Shown: positions 16,210 to 25,162 of the stretch, in pieces
Layout of the letters: each line of letters begins with the position of its first letter
Numbering within the stretch: position 1 is the first letter of the stretch
NCBI RefSeq assembly: GCF_900110135.1
Contig: NZ_FOCO01000002.1
Coordinates: forward strand, 1-64,000
Origin: Pseudorhodobacter antarcticus
GTDB taxonomy: Bacteria > Pseudomonadota > Alphaproteobacteria > Rhodobacterales > Rhodobacteraceae
Direction: 5' to 3'
Length of the DNA stretch: 64,000 bases
Program-made: the position numbers and the translations under genes
The notes under the pieces: model-generated
Database searches by the model: none
What the model was told of the DNA's origin: nothing
The model's input: the letters and a program-made list of their open reading frames with translations, nothing else

Positions 16210-17957
16210 GCGGCACCTTTTTGTTGGGCGGGTGTGGGCAGGGTGATGGTGACGGTTGTGCCTGCGGGTGTGGAATTCAGAGCGATTTGGCCGCCAAATT
16301 CCTGCACGATTGCTTGGGATATCGATAGGCCAAGGCCAAGGTTTTCGCCGCTGATTTTGGTGGAAAAGAACGGTTCGGTCACGCGGGGCAGGTCGGCGGC
16401 GCTGATGCCTGCGCCCGTGTCGGTGACGGTGAGGGTGGTCAGATCGGGGCCAGCGGTGGTGGTAAGGGTGATTTGGGGCGCGTGCATGCCTTGCACGGCG
16501 TCAAGCGCGTTGAGGAGGAGGTTGACGAGGACCTGTTCAATGCGAATGGCCCCGGCGCGGACATAAAGCGGTGGATTGGGGGGCGTGAACTTGGGGGTGA
16601 CGCCTGCCGTGCGGGCGCGGGGTGCCGTCAGGTCGATAGCGTTTTCAATGGCTTGGGTTAGGTTCACCAAGGTCAGGGTGCCCTGTTCCTTGCGGCTAAA
16701 GCTTTTGAGGTGTTTGGTGGTGCGCTGCATCCGGCGCACAAGGCCGCGCGCGGTGTCGATGCGGGTTTGGGTTTTGGTTTGCCCCGGTGGCAGGGCAATT
16801 TCGGCGGCGGCCAGCGTCGCCTCCATCGCGGCCAACGGCTGGCTGATTTCATGCACGATTGCTGCGGACATGCGGCCAAGCGCAGCCATTTTTTCAGCAT
16901 GGATCAACCCATCGGTGGCGGCGCGCAGGTCCGCTTCGGTCTGGCGGCGGGCCTGCACCTCGAGCGCCAGATCGTGGGTGCGTTCGGTCACGCGGATTTC
17001 CAAAAGGGCGTTTTGGCGCAAGCGCAGGGCGACCAATTGGCGGCGTTGATGTGCGATTTTGGCAAGCCCCGTGGCCAGAAACGCCAGCAGCGCCGCACCG
17101 ATCGCAGAAAGGCTGGCCGTGGTGGTGACGGGGGCGTTGGGCGCGCCTGCCAGCAGCGTCCAACCATCATCGGTCAAAGGTTTGGTGCGGATTTGCATGG
17201 GGCCTGCGCCCAACATGGCGCGGTTCGGGGCCGTTAGGATGGGGTCGGGGCTGCGCAAATCGACGCCGTCATAGGTGCGCGCATCGTGGATGCGGGCCAA
17301 GGCGCCCGGCGACAGCGCTTTGGTGGGGCGGTACAGCCATTCGGGCGCGCCCGACAAAAACGCCACCCCGTCTTGGTCGATGATCGCGGTGGCAAGGCCT
17401 GCGCTGGTCCAAGTGTCTTGCAAGGGGCGCAGATCGACCTTGACCACCAAAACGCCGCGCGCGCCATCGGCGGTCAAGGGCGTGGACAAGAAATAGCCGG
17501 GGTCGCCCGTGATCGCGCCAATGGCGTAATAGCGCCCGGTTTGCCCCTGCATTGCGGCCTGAAAGTAGGGGCGAAAGCTGAAATTGCGGCCCATCAGGTT
17601 CATGTCGGTCTGAAAGTTGGAGGTGGCCAGCGTGGTGCCGGTATCATCCATCAAAAACAAAAGGGATGCGCCCGAAAGTGCGCCCGTGGTGGCGAGGTAT
17701 TGGTTGGCGGCATCAATCGTGGTCGGGTCATCGATGTGGGCGAGGGCGGCAAGGATGCGGGCATCTTGCGCGGCAATGGCGGGCAGGGCGCCAAAGCGGG
17801 CCACTTCGGTTTCGACCGCGCGGGCGGTGAGGATAAGGGTTTGATCAAGCTGGGTATTCAGGGCCGCCATACTGCTGCGGTGGGTGAGGGTATAGGCGAG
17901 AAGGGCGGCGCAGAGAGCGAGGGTAATCGCGGCAATAAGGGTGCGCGTGCCCGTCAT
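16206..17957 (-). CDS. dctB: DctB-type sensor histidine kinase
   Basis: 583 aa. A first transmembrane helix (residues about 5-24), a periplasmic double-PAS (dCache-like) sensor, and a second helix near residue 280 precede a coiled coil and the kinase core. The H-box is IVHEISQPLAAME; ATP-binding boxes are NLLLNALDAV, DTGAGIS and LGLGLSIS. DctB senses C4-dicarboxylates in other alphaproteobacteria. The ATG at 17957 overlaps the lhgO stop (ATGA) and is preferred to the longer upstream start. It is in a chain with lhgO and dctD. Confidence 0.9.
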   Translation of the reverse strand: MTGTRTLIAAITLALCAALLAYTLTHRSSMAALNTQLDQTLILTARAVETEVARFGALPAIAAQDARILAALAHIDDPTTIDAANQYLATTGALSGASLLFLMDDTGTTLATSNFQTDMNLMGRNFSFRPYFQAAMQGQTGRYYAIGAITGDPGYFLSTPLTADGARGVLVVKVDLRPLQDTWTSAGLATAIIDQDGVAFLSGAPEWLYRPTKALSPGALARIHDARTYDGVDLRSPDPILTAPNRAMLGAGPMQIRTKPLTDDGWTLLAGAPNAPVTTTASLSAIGAALLAFLATGLAKIAHQRRQLVALRLRQNALLEIRVTERTHDLALEVQARRQTEADLRAATDGLIHAEKMAALGRMSAAIVHEISQPLAAMEATLAAAEIALPPGQTKTQTRIDTARGLVRRMQRTTKHLKSFSRKEQGTLTLVNLTQAIENAIDLTAPRARTAGVTPKFTPPNPPLYVRAGAIRIEQVLVNLLLNALDAVQGMHAPQITLTTTAGPDLTTLTVTDTGAGISAADLPRVTEPFFSTKISGENLGLGLSISQAIVQEFGGQIALNSTPAGTTVTITLPTPAQQKGAA

Positions 17958-19153
17958 GGCGCGGCCAGCAGGCGGTCGGCGATATGGGCCGCGATGGGAA
18001 TGGCGGAGGTGGCGGCGGGGGAAGGCGCGTTGCAAACATGCAAGCTGTGGCGGGTGTCGACGAACAGAAAATCGTCGATAATCTGGCCCGCGCGCGACAC
18101 GGCTTGCGCGCGCACGCCCGATTTATAGGGGGCGAGGTCGTCGATTTGGATGCGGGTGCAGTATTTTTGCACCTTTTTCAGATAGCGCTGTTTGATCAAG
18201 CTGGCGCTGAGTTCATCCACCGCCGAGCCTGCGTTGCGCGCGATCAACCGCCAAAAGCCGGGGTAGCTGAGGCTGTCTGCGAGGTCGCGGGGGTTGAGGC
18301 TGAAACGCCCATACCCTTCGCGCGCGCCGGCCAGCACGGCCGAGGGGCCGACGGTGAAACCGCCGTTCAGTTTGCGGGTGAGGTGGACGCCGAGGAACGG
18401 GCGGGCGGGGTCGGGGACCGGGTAGATGAGGTGGTTCACCAGATCATGGGGTTGGTTTTTGATCGCGAAATAATCGCCGCGAAAGGGGATGATGCGGAAA
18501 TCAATCTCTGCGCCAAAGGTTTGGGCCATCCGGTCGGCGTGCAGGCCCGCGCAGAACACAGCCTTGGCGGCGGAAACTTGCCCCGTGGTGGTGTGCAGCG
18601 TGATGCCTGTTGTGGTTTCTGCGCCGCCTGTGATGCGGGTGTTATACTGGATGGTTCCGCCGTGGGTGGTGAAGAGGGTGGCCATTTTTTGGGCCATCAC
18701 GGCGTAATCGACGATGCCGGTGCTGGGGGAGAGGATCGCGCCTGCGGTGGTGATGTTGGGTTCGAGCGCGCGCGCGTCATCTGCCGATAGGCGTTCGATT
18801 TGGATGCCGTTGGCGCGGGCGCGGGATTCGAGTGTGGCCAAGCGCGGCAGTTCGGTTGGGTCGGTGGCGACGATTAACTTGCCGCAGGTTTGGGTGGGAA
18901 TTTGGTGTTCGGCGCAAAACGCCTTGGTCGCGGGAACACCTTTGGCGCAAAACTGGGCTTTGAGGCTGCCGGGGGCGTAGTAGACGCCTGCATGGATGAC
19001 GCCAGAATTGTGGCCGGTTTGGTGGCGGGCGGGGGTGGATTCCTTTTCCAGCAGCGTGATTTTGGCGCTTGGGTGGCGCGATTGCAGGTCGAGCGCGGTG
19101 GCAAGGCCGATGATGCCGCCGCCGATGATCGCGAAATCTGTGGTTTGGGACAT
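17954..19153 (-). CDS. lhgO: L-2-hydroxyglutarate oxidase
   Basis: 399 aa, a DAO-superfamily FAD enzyme. The dinucleotide motif is FAIIGGGIIGLATALDLQSR, followed by LLEKESTPARHQTGHNSGVIHAGVYY, the LhgO signature. The C-terminal half shows GVHLTRKLNGGFTVGPSAVLA and YKSGVRAQAVSR. It oxidises L-2-hydroxyglutarate to 2-oxoglutarate, passing electrons to the quinone pool. The ATG at 19153 begins MSQTTDFAIIGGG. It overlaps dctB and lies about 95 nt after the TRAP transporter block on the same strand. Confidence 0.92.
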   Translation of the reverse strand: MSQTTDFAIIGGGIIGLATALDLQSRHPSAKITLLEKESTPARHQTGHNSGVIHAGVYYAPGSLKAQFCAKGVPATKAFCAEHQIPTQTCGKLIVATDPTELPRLATLESRARANGIQIERLSADDARALEPNITTAGAILSPSTGIVDYAVMAQKMATLFTTHGGTIQYNTRITGGAETTTGITLHTTTGQVSAAKAVFCAGLHADRMAQTFGAEIDFRIIPFRGDYFAIKNQPHDLVNHLIYPVPDPARPFLGVHLTRKLNGGFTVGPSAVLAGAREGYGRFSLNPRDLADSLSYPGFWRLIARNAGSAVDELSASLIKQRYLKKVQKYCTRIQIDDLAPYKSGVRAQAVSRAGQIIDDFLFVDTRHSLHVCNAPSPAATSAIPIAAHIADRLLAAP

Positions 19154-19213
19154 ATGCGGCCTTCGTAATGGTTGCGGGGGCGTTGGCCCCCTTGCCTGGC
19201 GGCAATTCCCCTC

Positions 19214-19236
19214 AAGGTATTTAAGCCAAGATGAAA
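19214..19236 (-). repeat. Dispersed intergenic motif, class A, copy 2
   Basis: Complement of CTTGGCTTAAATACCT with TTTCAT ahead. Read on the minus strand it comes 13 nt after the stop of the DUF1850 gene, the same gene-end position as copies 1 and 4. It is flanked by G-runs (AAAGGGGAAGGGGG). Confidence 0.75.
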
Positions 19237-19248
19237 GGGGAAGGGGGT

Positions 19249-19602
19249 TTAGGGGCAGGGTTTGAGCGTGATGGGTTGGCCGGGGGATTGGCCGAGGGTT
19301 TGGCAGTCGGGGGTGCAAAGCTGCCAGCCTGCGCCTGTGGCCCCAGAGGCGGCGAGGGTGAGGGCGGGGAGTTGGGTCATCGGGTGCCAGACCCACCAGC
19401 CATTTTCGAGTTTAGCAGTGTCGGCGGGTTCCATGCCTGCGCCAGACCCTTTGATCGCAGCGCGGGTGAGGGTGAGAGTTTTGGCGGTGATGTGGTAGGA
19501 TTCGCGCCATTCGATTTTCTCAACCGAATGGGTCCAGCGCAGGGTGAAGTTTGGGCTGGTGAGGGCGAGCATTGTCGCCCCCACCATGAGACAGGCGGTC
19601 AT
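19249..19602 (-). CDS. DUF1850 protein of the TRAP locus
   Basis: 117 aa. The region FTLRWTHSVEKIEWRESY and the C-terminal half match the small DUF1850 proteins that accompany TAXI-type TRAP transporters. An N-terminal hydrophobic stretch (MTACLMVGATMLALT) suggests export or membrane anchoring. The start overlaps the permease stop (ATGA). Its biochemical role is unknown; co-occurrence suggests a transporter accessory or chaperone. Confidence 0.82.
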   Translation of the reverse strand: MTACLMVGATMLALTSPNFTLRWTHSVEKIEWRESYHITAKTLTLTRAAIKGSGAGMEPADTAKLENGWWVWHPMTQLPALTLAASGATGAGWQLCTPDCQTLGQSPGQPITLKPCP

Positions 19603-21671
19603 GCGGTTTGCTTTCGGCGGTACCAGATGTTGGCGGCGAAAAGGGCGACAAGCGCAAAGCCGATTTCGTCGGTGATGGGCAGGGCCGCGATGAGGGTTGC
19701 GGCGGCGGCCACGGCCAGCGTGCGTTCCCAGATGGCCAGCGGGCGACCGAGCCAGCCGATAACGGCGGCGCCCCACAGCGCAATCGCGATGCTTGCCTTT
19801 AGCACGATATAGGCGACGGCGGGGATGAAGCCGATCGCATCCGCCAAGGGGCCGCCCGGTTGCAGCATCAGGGCCGGGGTGTAGACCGCCATGAAGGGAA
19901 TGACGAAACCTGCGGCGGCGATTTTCACCGCTTGCATGGAAATGCGCAGGCCGGATTCCTTGGCAATGGGGGCGGCGGCAAAGCAGGCCAGCGCCACGGG
20001 AGGGGTGAGATCGGCGAGGATGCCGAAGTAAAACACGAACATATGGCTGACGATCAGGGGCACGCCGAGTTCCAGAAGCGCTGGGCCTGCGATTGCTGAT
20101 GTGATGATATAATTGGGGATGGTGGGGATGCCCATACCAAGGATGATGCAAGTGATCATGGTGAGGATGAGCGACAGGATCAGGCTGTCTTGGCCCACGG
20201 ACACAATAAAGCTGCCGAAAGTGTTGGCGACGCCCGTAAGTGTCATGGTGCCGATGATGATGCCGACAAGCGCGCAAGCGATGCCCACAGGCAGCGCGGT
20301 TTTGGCCCCATCGGCCAGCGCATCACGGCAAATCGTCAGGGTTTCGCGCCCGCCTTTCGTGGCGGCGTTCAGGGCGACGAGGGCCGCGATGGCGGTCATT
20401 ACGACCCAGATGCCGTAGCTGAAAAAGGCGGCGGCGATGAGGCCGAGGCCGATCCAGAAGATGATACGGAACACGCCTTCGGGCAGGTTGAGGGATGCGG
20501 CGGCCCCAAGGATAAGCATGACGGTGAGCGCAAGCCCGATGGTGCCGGAAAAGAGCGGCGTGTAGCCCGAAAAGAGCAGGTAGACGAGGACAGCGAGGGG
20601 CAGAACAAGGTGCCAGCCTTCGCGGATTGCCTTGCGGGGTGAGGGCAGATCGGCCTTTGCCATGCCGACGAGGTTGGCGCGCCCGGCCTCTAGGTGAACC
20701 ATCCAAAATGCGGAGGCGAAATAGAGAATGGCGGGGATGAGGGCGGCTGTGACCACCTCAAAATACTCCACGCCAAGCGTTTCGGCCATGATGAAGGCCA
20801 CGGCGCCCATGACAGGGGGCATGATTTGGCCGCCCATGGAGGCGGTCGCCTCCACCCCGCCCGCGAACGCGGGGCGGTAGCCAAAGGATTTCATCAGGGG
20901 AATGGTGAATTGCCCGGTGGTGACGACATTGGCCACGCCAGAGCCGGAAATGGTGCCCATAAGGCCGGAGGACAGCACCGACACTTTGGCCGGGCCGCCC
21001 TGTTTGTGGCCGACAAGGCCGAGGGAGACATCGGTGAACAGTTTGATCATGCCCGCTTTTTCCAGGAACGAGCCGAACAGGATGAAGAGGAAAATGAAGG
21101 TGGAGGAGACATAGGTGGGGATGCCGTAGATGCCTTCGGTGCCGAACGCCATGTGATCGACGACTTGGGAAAAGTCATAGCCGCGGTGGTTGAAGGGGCG
21201 CGGCAGATATTCACCGAACAGACAATAGGACAGGAACAGACCCGCGATGATGGGCAAGGCGGGGCCCATCAGCGCCCAAGCGGCGGCGAACACGGTGAAC
21301 AATGCGATGCAACCGATGAGGATATCCGCAGGCAAAGGATCGCCCGCGCGCAAGATCAGGGGGACGTATTCCCACCATTGATACGCCGCCACGGTGACGC
21401 CGAGTAAGGCCATTGACCAGCCAATAATGCGGGCATTGCGCGACCCACCTTTCAGGATGGCCAGCAGCGGAAAGCCGAGGAGCGCAAGGAAGCCCACATG
21501 GAACGCGCGGGTGATTTGGCTTGCGAAATCGACGATATGGGCGGCGGTGGCGATTTGAAAAACGGAAAAAGCGACAGCAATCCAAAAGAGGATGCGGCCT
21601 TCGACGCCGGGCGGAAAGCCAGAGGAGAGGGGGTCGTGGTGCGTAGGTTCAGTGGTGGAATTGGGTTGCAT
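19599..21671 (-). CDS. TRAP transporter fused permease (4TM-12TM, TAXI type)
   Basis: 690 aa with about 17 transmembrane helices. This is the fused DctQ/DctM organisation usual for TAXI-TRAP systems. Landmarks include SVLSSGLMGTISGSGVANVVTTGQFTIPLMK, GVEATASMGGQIMPPVMGAVAF and GMGIPTIPNYIITSAIAGPAL, shared by all fused TRAP permeases. It drives sodium-coupled solute import with the upstream binding protein. The ATG at 21671, with AGGGGCG ahead, is favoured over 21704. Confidence 0.95.
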   Translation of the reverse strand: MQPNSTTEPTHHDPLSSGFPPGVEGRILFWIAVAFSVFQIATAAHIVDFASQITRAFHVGFLALLGFPLLAILKGGSRNARIIGWSMALLGVTVAAYQWWEYVPLILRAGDPLPADILIGCIALFTVFAAAWALMGPALPIIAGLFLSYCLFGEYLPRPFNHRGYDFSQVVDHMAFGTEGIYGIPTYVSSTFIFLFILFGSFLEKAGMIKLFTDVSLGLVGHKQGGPAKVSVLSSGLMGTISGSGVANVVTTGQFTIPLMKSFGYRPAFAGGVEATASMGGQIMPPVMGAVAFIMAETLGVEYFEVVTAALIPAILYFASAFWMVHLEAGRANLVGMAKADLPSPRKAIREGWHLVLPLAVLVYLLFSGYTPLFSGTIGLALTVMLILGAAASLNLPEGVFRIIFWIGLGLIAAAFFSYGIWVVMTAIAALVALNAATKGGRETLTICRDALADGAKTALPVGIACALVGIIIGTMTLTGVANTFGSFIVSVGQDSLILSLILTMITCIILGMGIPTIPNYIITSAIAGPALLELGVPLIVSHMFVFYFGILADLTPPVALACFAAAPIAKESGLRISMQAVKIAAAGFVIPFMAVYTPALMLQPGGPLADAIGFIPAVAYIVLKASIAIALWGAAVIGWLGRPLAIWERTLAVAAAATLIAALPITDEIGFALVALFAANIWYRRKQTA

Positions 21672-21742
21672 GCTGACGCCCCTGAGCTTGCGCAGCCAAA
21701 ACATCGGCGTGCGCGGTCAAAACTTGGTTTTCGCGGTCAAAA

Positions 21743-21774
21743 AAGGGCGGCGCCGGGGGTGCCGGGCCGCCCTT
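21743..21774 (-). terminator. Terminator/attenuator between TAXI binding protein and permease
   Basis: A perfect 9-bp stem AAGGGCGGC / GCCGCCCTT with a GC-rich loop. Read on the minus strand it is followed by a run of six Ts. It sits 18 nt after the binding-protein stop and before the permease start, so it should reduce read-through and give more binding protein than permease. Confidence 0.75.
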
Positions 21775-21791
21775 GGATGCCGGGTGACAGG

Positions 21792-22748
21792 TTACTTGAT
21801 CACGCCAACTTCGCGGTAGTAGCGTTCCGCACCCGAATGCAGCGGAATTGGCATGCCTGTCAGCGCGGTTTCCAGACCGATGGCCCCGGCAGACGCGTGG
21901 GCGGCCACCAGCAACGGCAGGTTTTCAAACATCAGCTTGGTCATTTGATAGGCGGTTTCATCAGACACATCTTCATGCGTGACAAAAAAGTTCATCACGG
22001 CGGCGGTGGGCACATCTTCGGTCTGACCTTCATAGGTGCCAGCGGGAATGGTGCCGACCACGAACGGCGCACCCAGTTTTTCGACCACATCAGCGGGGAT
22101 GGATACGATCTGGGTGGGCATGGATGTTGCCAAATCCTTGATCGAGGCGACGCCCATACCCGCCGATTGCAAGGTCGCATCCAGCTGACGGTTTTTCTGC
22201 AATTCAACCGATTCCGCGAAGGGCAGATATTCGACCTTTGCCATGTCGGTATAGGCCATGCCTGCCGCCTCTAAAATCACCCGCGCGTTCAGTTCGGTGC
22301 CTGATTTTGGCGCGCCGACAGACAGGCTTTTGCCCGCCAAATCGGCCAGCGTTTTGATGCCGCTGTCAGCGGTCGCAGCGATCTGGATGAAGTTTGGATA
22401 AGCCGCAGCAATGCCGCGCAGTTTTGTCAAAGGCGCTGGAAAGCCGACTTCGGCGTTGCCTTCCCACGCGAATTTCACCGAATCGCCAAGCGCCAGCGCC
22501 AATTCGCCTTTGCCCTGTTGCAACAGGTTCAGGTTTTCAACGCTTGCCTTGGTCGATTGGACCTGTGCCTGCACGTCTGGAATATTCGCGCCATAAAGGG
22601 TCGCGAGCGCGGAGCCGACGGGGTAATAGACGCCCGACGTGCCGCCTGTCAGGACGTTGATGAATTCTTGCGCCGATGCGGCGGCGGGGGCAGTTGCAAT
22701 GGCAGCGCCAGCAAGCAAAGCCCGCAGATTTGCGGTGAGTTTTGTCAT
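21792..22748 (-). CDS. TAXI-family TRAP transporter solute-binding protein
   Basis: 318 aa with a signal peptide (MTKLTANLRALLAGAAIA...AAASAQ). The mature start EFINVLTGGTSGVYYPVGSAL and the DVQAQVQSTKASVENL segment are TAXI-family hallmarks. It captures the substrate in the periplasm for the fused permease. TAXI proteins studied elsewhere bind glutamate or 2-oxoglutarate-like dicarboxylates; the substrate here is inferred only from context. The ATG at 22748 has an excellent GGAGGAGG upstream. Confidence 0.94.
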   Translation of the reverse strand: MTKLTANLRALLAGAAIATAPAAASAQEFINVLTGGTSGVYYPVGSALATLYGANIPDVQAQVQSTKASVENLNLLQQGKGELALALGDSVKFAWEGNAEVGFPAPLTKLRGIAAAYPNFIQIAATADSGIKTLADLAGKSLSVGAPKSGTELNARVILEAAGMAYTDMAKVEYLPFAESVELQKNRQLDATLQSAGMGVASIKDLATSMPTQIVSIPADVVEKLGAPFVVGTIPAGTYEGQTEDVPTAAVMNFFVTHEDVSDETAYQMTKLMFENLPLLVAAHASAGAIGLETALTGMPIPLHSGAERYYREVGVIK

Positions 22749-22895
22749 AGGATCCTCCTCCAAGGTGGTGCCACGCTGTTTGACGCGTGATCATAGGGTA
22801 GTGTGGGGGGCGGTGCGCCCCGACTCAACCATTTTTAGCGAAACTTGGGGAAAAGGACAGGCGGGGGGCCGCCAAACGACTGGCGGAACGCCGCC

Positions 22896-25139
22896 TTAGT
22901 CGGTTTGGCGGGCCAAAAAGTCCATCACCGCCGGGCGCACGGTTTCGACACCTGCGGCGCAGTTTTCATCAATCACAGCGCGTAAGGCGGCCAGATCGGT
23001 GCGGCGGATAAGGCTTTTTACCGGACCGATGGAGGCCGGGCGCATCGACAGCGTGTGCAGGCCCATCGCGGCCAGACAGACCGCCTCGACAGGGCGGCCA
23101 GCATCCTCGCCGCAAAAAGACAGCGGGGTTTGTGTGTCGGTGCAACGCGCGACGATTTGGGCGATAAACCCAAGGAAAGACGCGTTCAGTGTGTCATAGC
23201 GGCGGCGCACCCGTTCATTTTCGCGATCAGCGGCAAAGAAAAACTGCTTGAGGTCGTTGCCGCCGATAGAGACGAAATCAGTCGCTTCAAAAAACGCGCG
23301 GGGGGCAAAGGCAAGGCTGGGGGTTTCCAGCATGGCGCCGATTTCGATGGCTCTGGGCGTGGGGTGGCCCATTGCCGCCTCGCGGTCCAATTGGTCCAGC
23401 ACATGGGCGCGGGCGGTGATAAATTCCACATGTTCGGCGATGAACGGAAACATGATCGACAAAGGCCGCCCGTTAGAGGCGCGAATAAGGGCCTGCGCCT
23501 GCATCCGCAGCACGCCGGGTTTATCAAGGCCCACACGGATTGCACGCCAGCCCATCGCGGGGTTGGGTTCATCCTGCGGTTTCATATAGGGCAGCACTTT
23601 GTCCGACCCAATATCGAGCGTGCGAAACGCCACGCGGCGGCCATTTGCGGCATCAATCACGCGGGCATAAAGGCGTGCGAGTTCATCGCGTTTGGGCATT
23701 TTATTGCGGATCAAAAACTGCAATTCGGTGCGAAACAGGCCAACACCATCGGCGCCAGACCCCTCCAAGCTGGGCAAATCCGCCATCAGACCTGCGTTCA
23801 TTTGCAACCCAATGGTGCGCCCGTCACGCGACAGGGCGGGCAAATCGCGCAGGCCCGCATAGCGCTGTTGCGCTTGGGTTTGCATGGCGATTTTATCGCG
23901 GAATGCGGCGGCCACCGATTCTTCGGGGCGCAAGTGGGCGATGCCTTGGTCGCCATCGACCAAAATGGCGTCGCCGTTCAGGGCCTGCGCCACAATGCCA
24001 TTCGCGTGGATGACTAAAGGAATCGCCAGCGCGCGCGCCACAATCGCGGCATGGCTGCCAACCGACCCTTCGGACAGCACAACGCCGCGCAGTTTGCGGC
24101 CATATTCCAGCAGTTCGGCGGGGCCAATGTTGCGCGCAACCAAAACTGGGTTTTCGGGCATCGCAGCCCCGGTGTCATGGCCTTGCCCGGTCAGGATGCG
24201 CAACAGGCGGTTGGACAGGTCATCAAGGTCGTGCAAACGGTCGCGCAAATAAGCGTCGGGCACTTGGGACAAGCGCGCGCGGGTGGTCGATTGTTCCTTT
24301 TCCACCGCCGCTTCGGCCGAAAGGCCTGCTTGAATATCCTCCTCCATCCGGCGCAGCCAACCGCGCGAATGGGCGAACATGCGGTACGCCTCTAGCACTT
24401 GTTTTTGATCTTTATCAAGGCTTTGCGCGCCAAGAAGATCATCGACCGACACGCGCAATTCCCCCACGGCGGCACGGATACGGTCGGTTTCCGCGGCCGG
24501 ATCATCGGCCACGGGGTTGGTTACAACGACCCGCGCCTCATGCAGCCAAACATGACCTTCGGCGCTGCCCTCTTGGCCCGTGGCGCCGCGAAACATGATG
24601 GGCTGCTTGTGCAAGGCCCCCAGCGCCTCGCCTTCGCCGATGAACGCGCCCAGCTCTGTCATCTCTGCCAGCACCATGGCGACGACTTCCAGTGCGTACA
24701 CCTCATCATCCAAAAACTGGCGCGCGGCGCGCGATTGCACCACCAAAACGCCCAGCTTTTCGCCCACCCGCTGTACAGGCACGCCAAGGAACGAGGAAAA
24801 CACCTCCTCCCCCGTTTCGGGCATGAAACGAAAGCCTTTTTCGGCAGGGGCATTGGCGGTGTTGATCGGCGTGGTGGATTTGGCGACGCGGCCCACCAAC
24901 CCCTCGCCCAGACGCAGGCGGGTTTGGTGAACGGATTCTGGTCGCAACCCTTCGGTGGCGCACAATTCCAGCGTGTCAGCGTCGCGGAACAAATAGATGG
25001 AACACACTTCGGTGCGCATCGAATCCGCGATCAGGCTGGTGATCCGGTCCAGCCGTTCTTGGCCCTGACCGGGTTCTGCCAAACTGTCGCGCAACCGTTT
25101 CAGCAGTTTGCGGCTATCGCTTTCGTTGCGTTCCGGCAT
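22896..25139 (-). CDS. ptsP: PTS-Ntr enzyme I (PtsP)
   Basis: 747 aa. The layout is an N-terminal GAF domain (residues about 20-165), a PEP-utiliser N domain, the phospho-histidine domain with GSVGSHAAIVARALAIP, and the C-terminal PEP-binding barrel (GLFRTELQFLIRN, RTLDIGSDKVLPY, SIGGNDLKQF). It starts the nitrogen-type phosphotransfer relay PtsP-PtsO-PtsN, a regulatory rather than sugar-uptake pathway. Adjacent to lysC, a frequent alphaproteobacterial pairing. PtsO and PtsN are not in the window. Confidence 0.95.
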   Translation of the reverse strand: MPERNESDSRKLLKRLRDSLAEPGQGQERLDRITSLIADSMRTEVCSIYLFRDADTLELCATEGLRPESVHQTRLRLGEGLVGRVAKSTTPINTANAPAEKGFRFMPETGEEVFSSFLGVPVQRVGEKLGVLVVQSRAARQFLDDEVYALEVVAMVLAEMTELGAFIGEGEALGALHKQPIMFRGATGQEGSAEGHVWLHEARVVVTNPVADDPAAETDRIRAAVGELRVSVDDLLGAQSLDKDQKQVLEAYRMFAHSRGWLRRMEEDIQAGLSAEAAVEKEQSTTRARLSQVPDAYLRDRLHDLDDLSNRLLRILTGQGHDTGAAMPENPVLVARNIGPAELLEYGRKLRGVVLSEGSVGSHAAIVARALAIPLVIHANGIVAQALNGDAILVDGDQGIAHLRPEESVAAAFRDKIAMQTQAQQRYAGLRDLPALSRDGRTIGLQMNAGLMADLPSLEGSGADGVGLFRTELQFLIRNKMPKRDELARLYARVIDAANGRRVAFRTLDIGSDKVLPYMKPQDEPNPAMGWRAIRVGLDKPGVLRMQAQALIRASNGRPLSIMFPFIAEHVEFITARAHVLDQLDREAAMGHPTPRAIEIGAMLETPSLAFAPRAFFEATDFVSIGGNDLKQFFFAADRENERVRRRYDTLNASFLGFIAQIVARCTDTQTPLSFCGEDAGRPVEAVCLAAMGLHTLSMRPASIGPVKSLIRRTDLAALRAVIDENCAAGVETVRPAVMDFLARQTD

Positions 25140-25162
25140 ATTCCCCCGCTTGGATCTGCGGC

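Noticed and set aside
16859-18128. Long plus-strand frames opposite dctB (280 aa and others)
   Set aside because: Glycine-rich translations without motifs; dctB on the other strand has complete kinase boxes.
22763-22776. Sigma-54-like promoter TGGCAC-N4-TTGG before the TAXI binding-protein gene (minus strand)
   Set aside because: The -12 part has GG instead of GC and the sequence overlaps the Shine-Dalgarno region, leaving no room for a leader.
22790-22830. Hairpin GGGGCG-GTG-CGCCCC between ptsP and the TAXI gene
   Set aside because: Only 6 bp and no T-run on the ptsP side; too weak to call a terminator.
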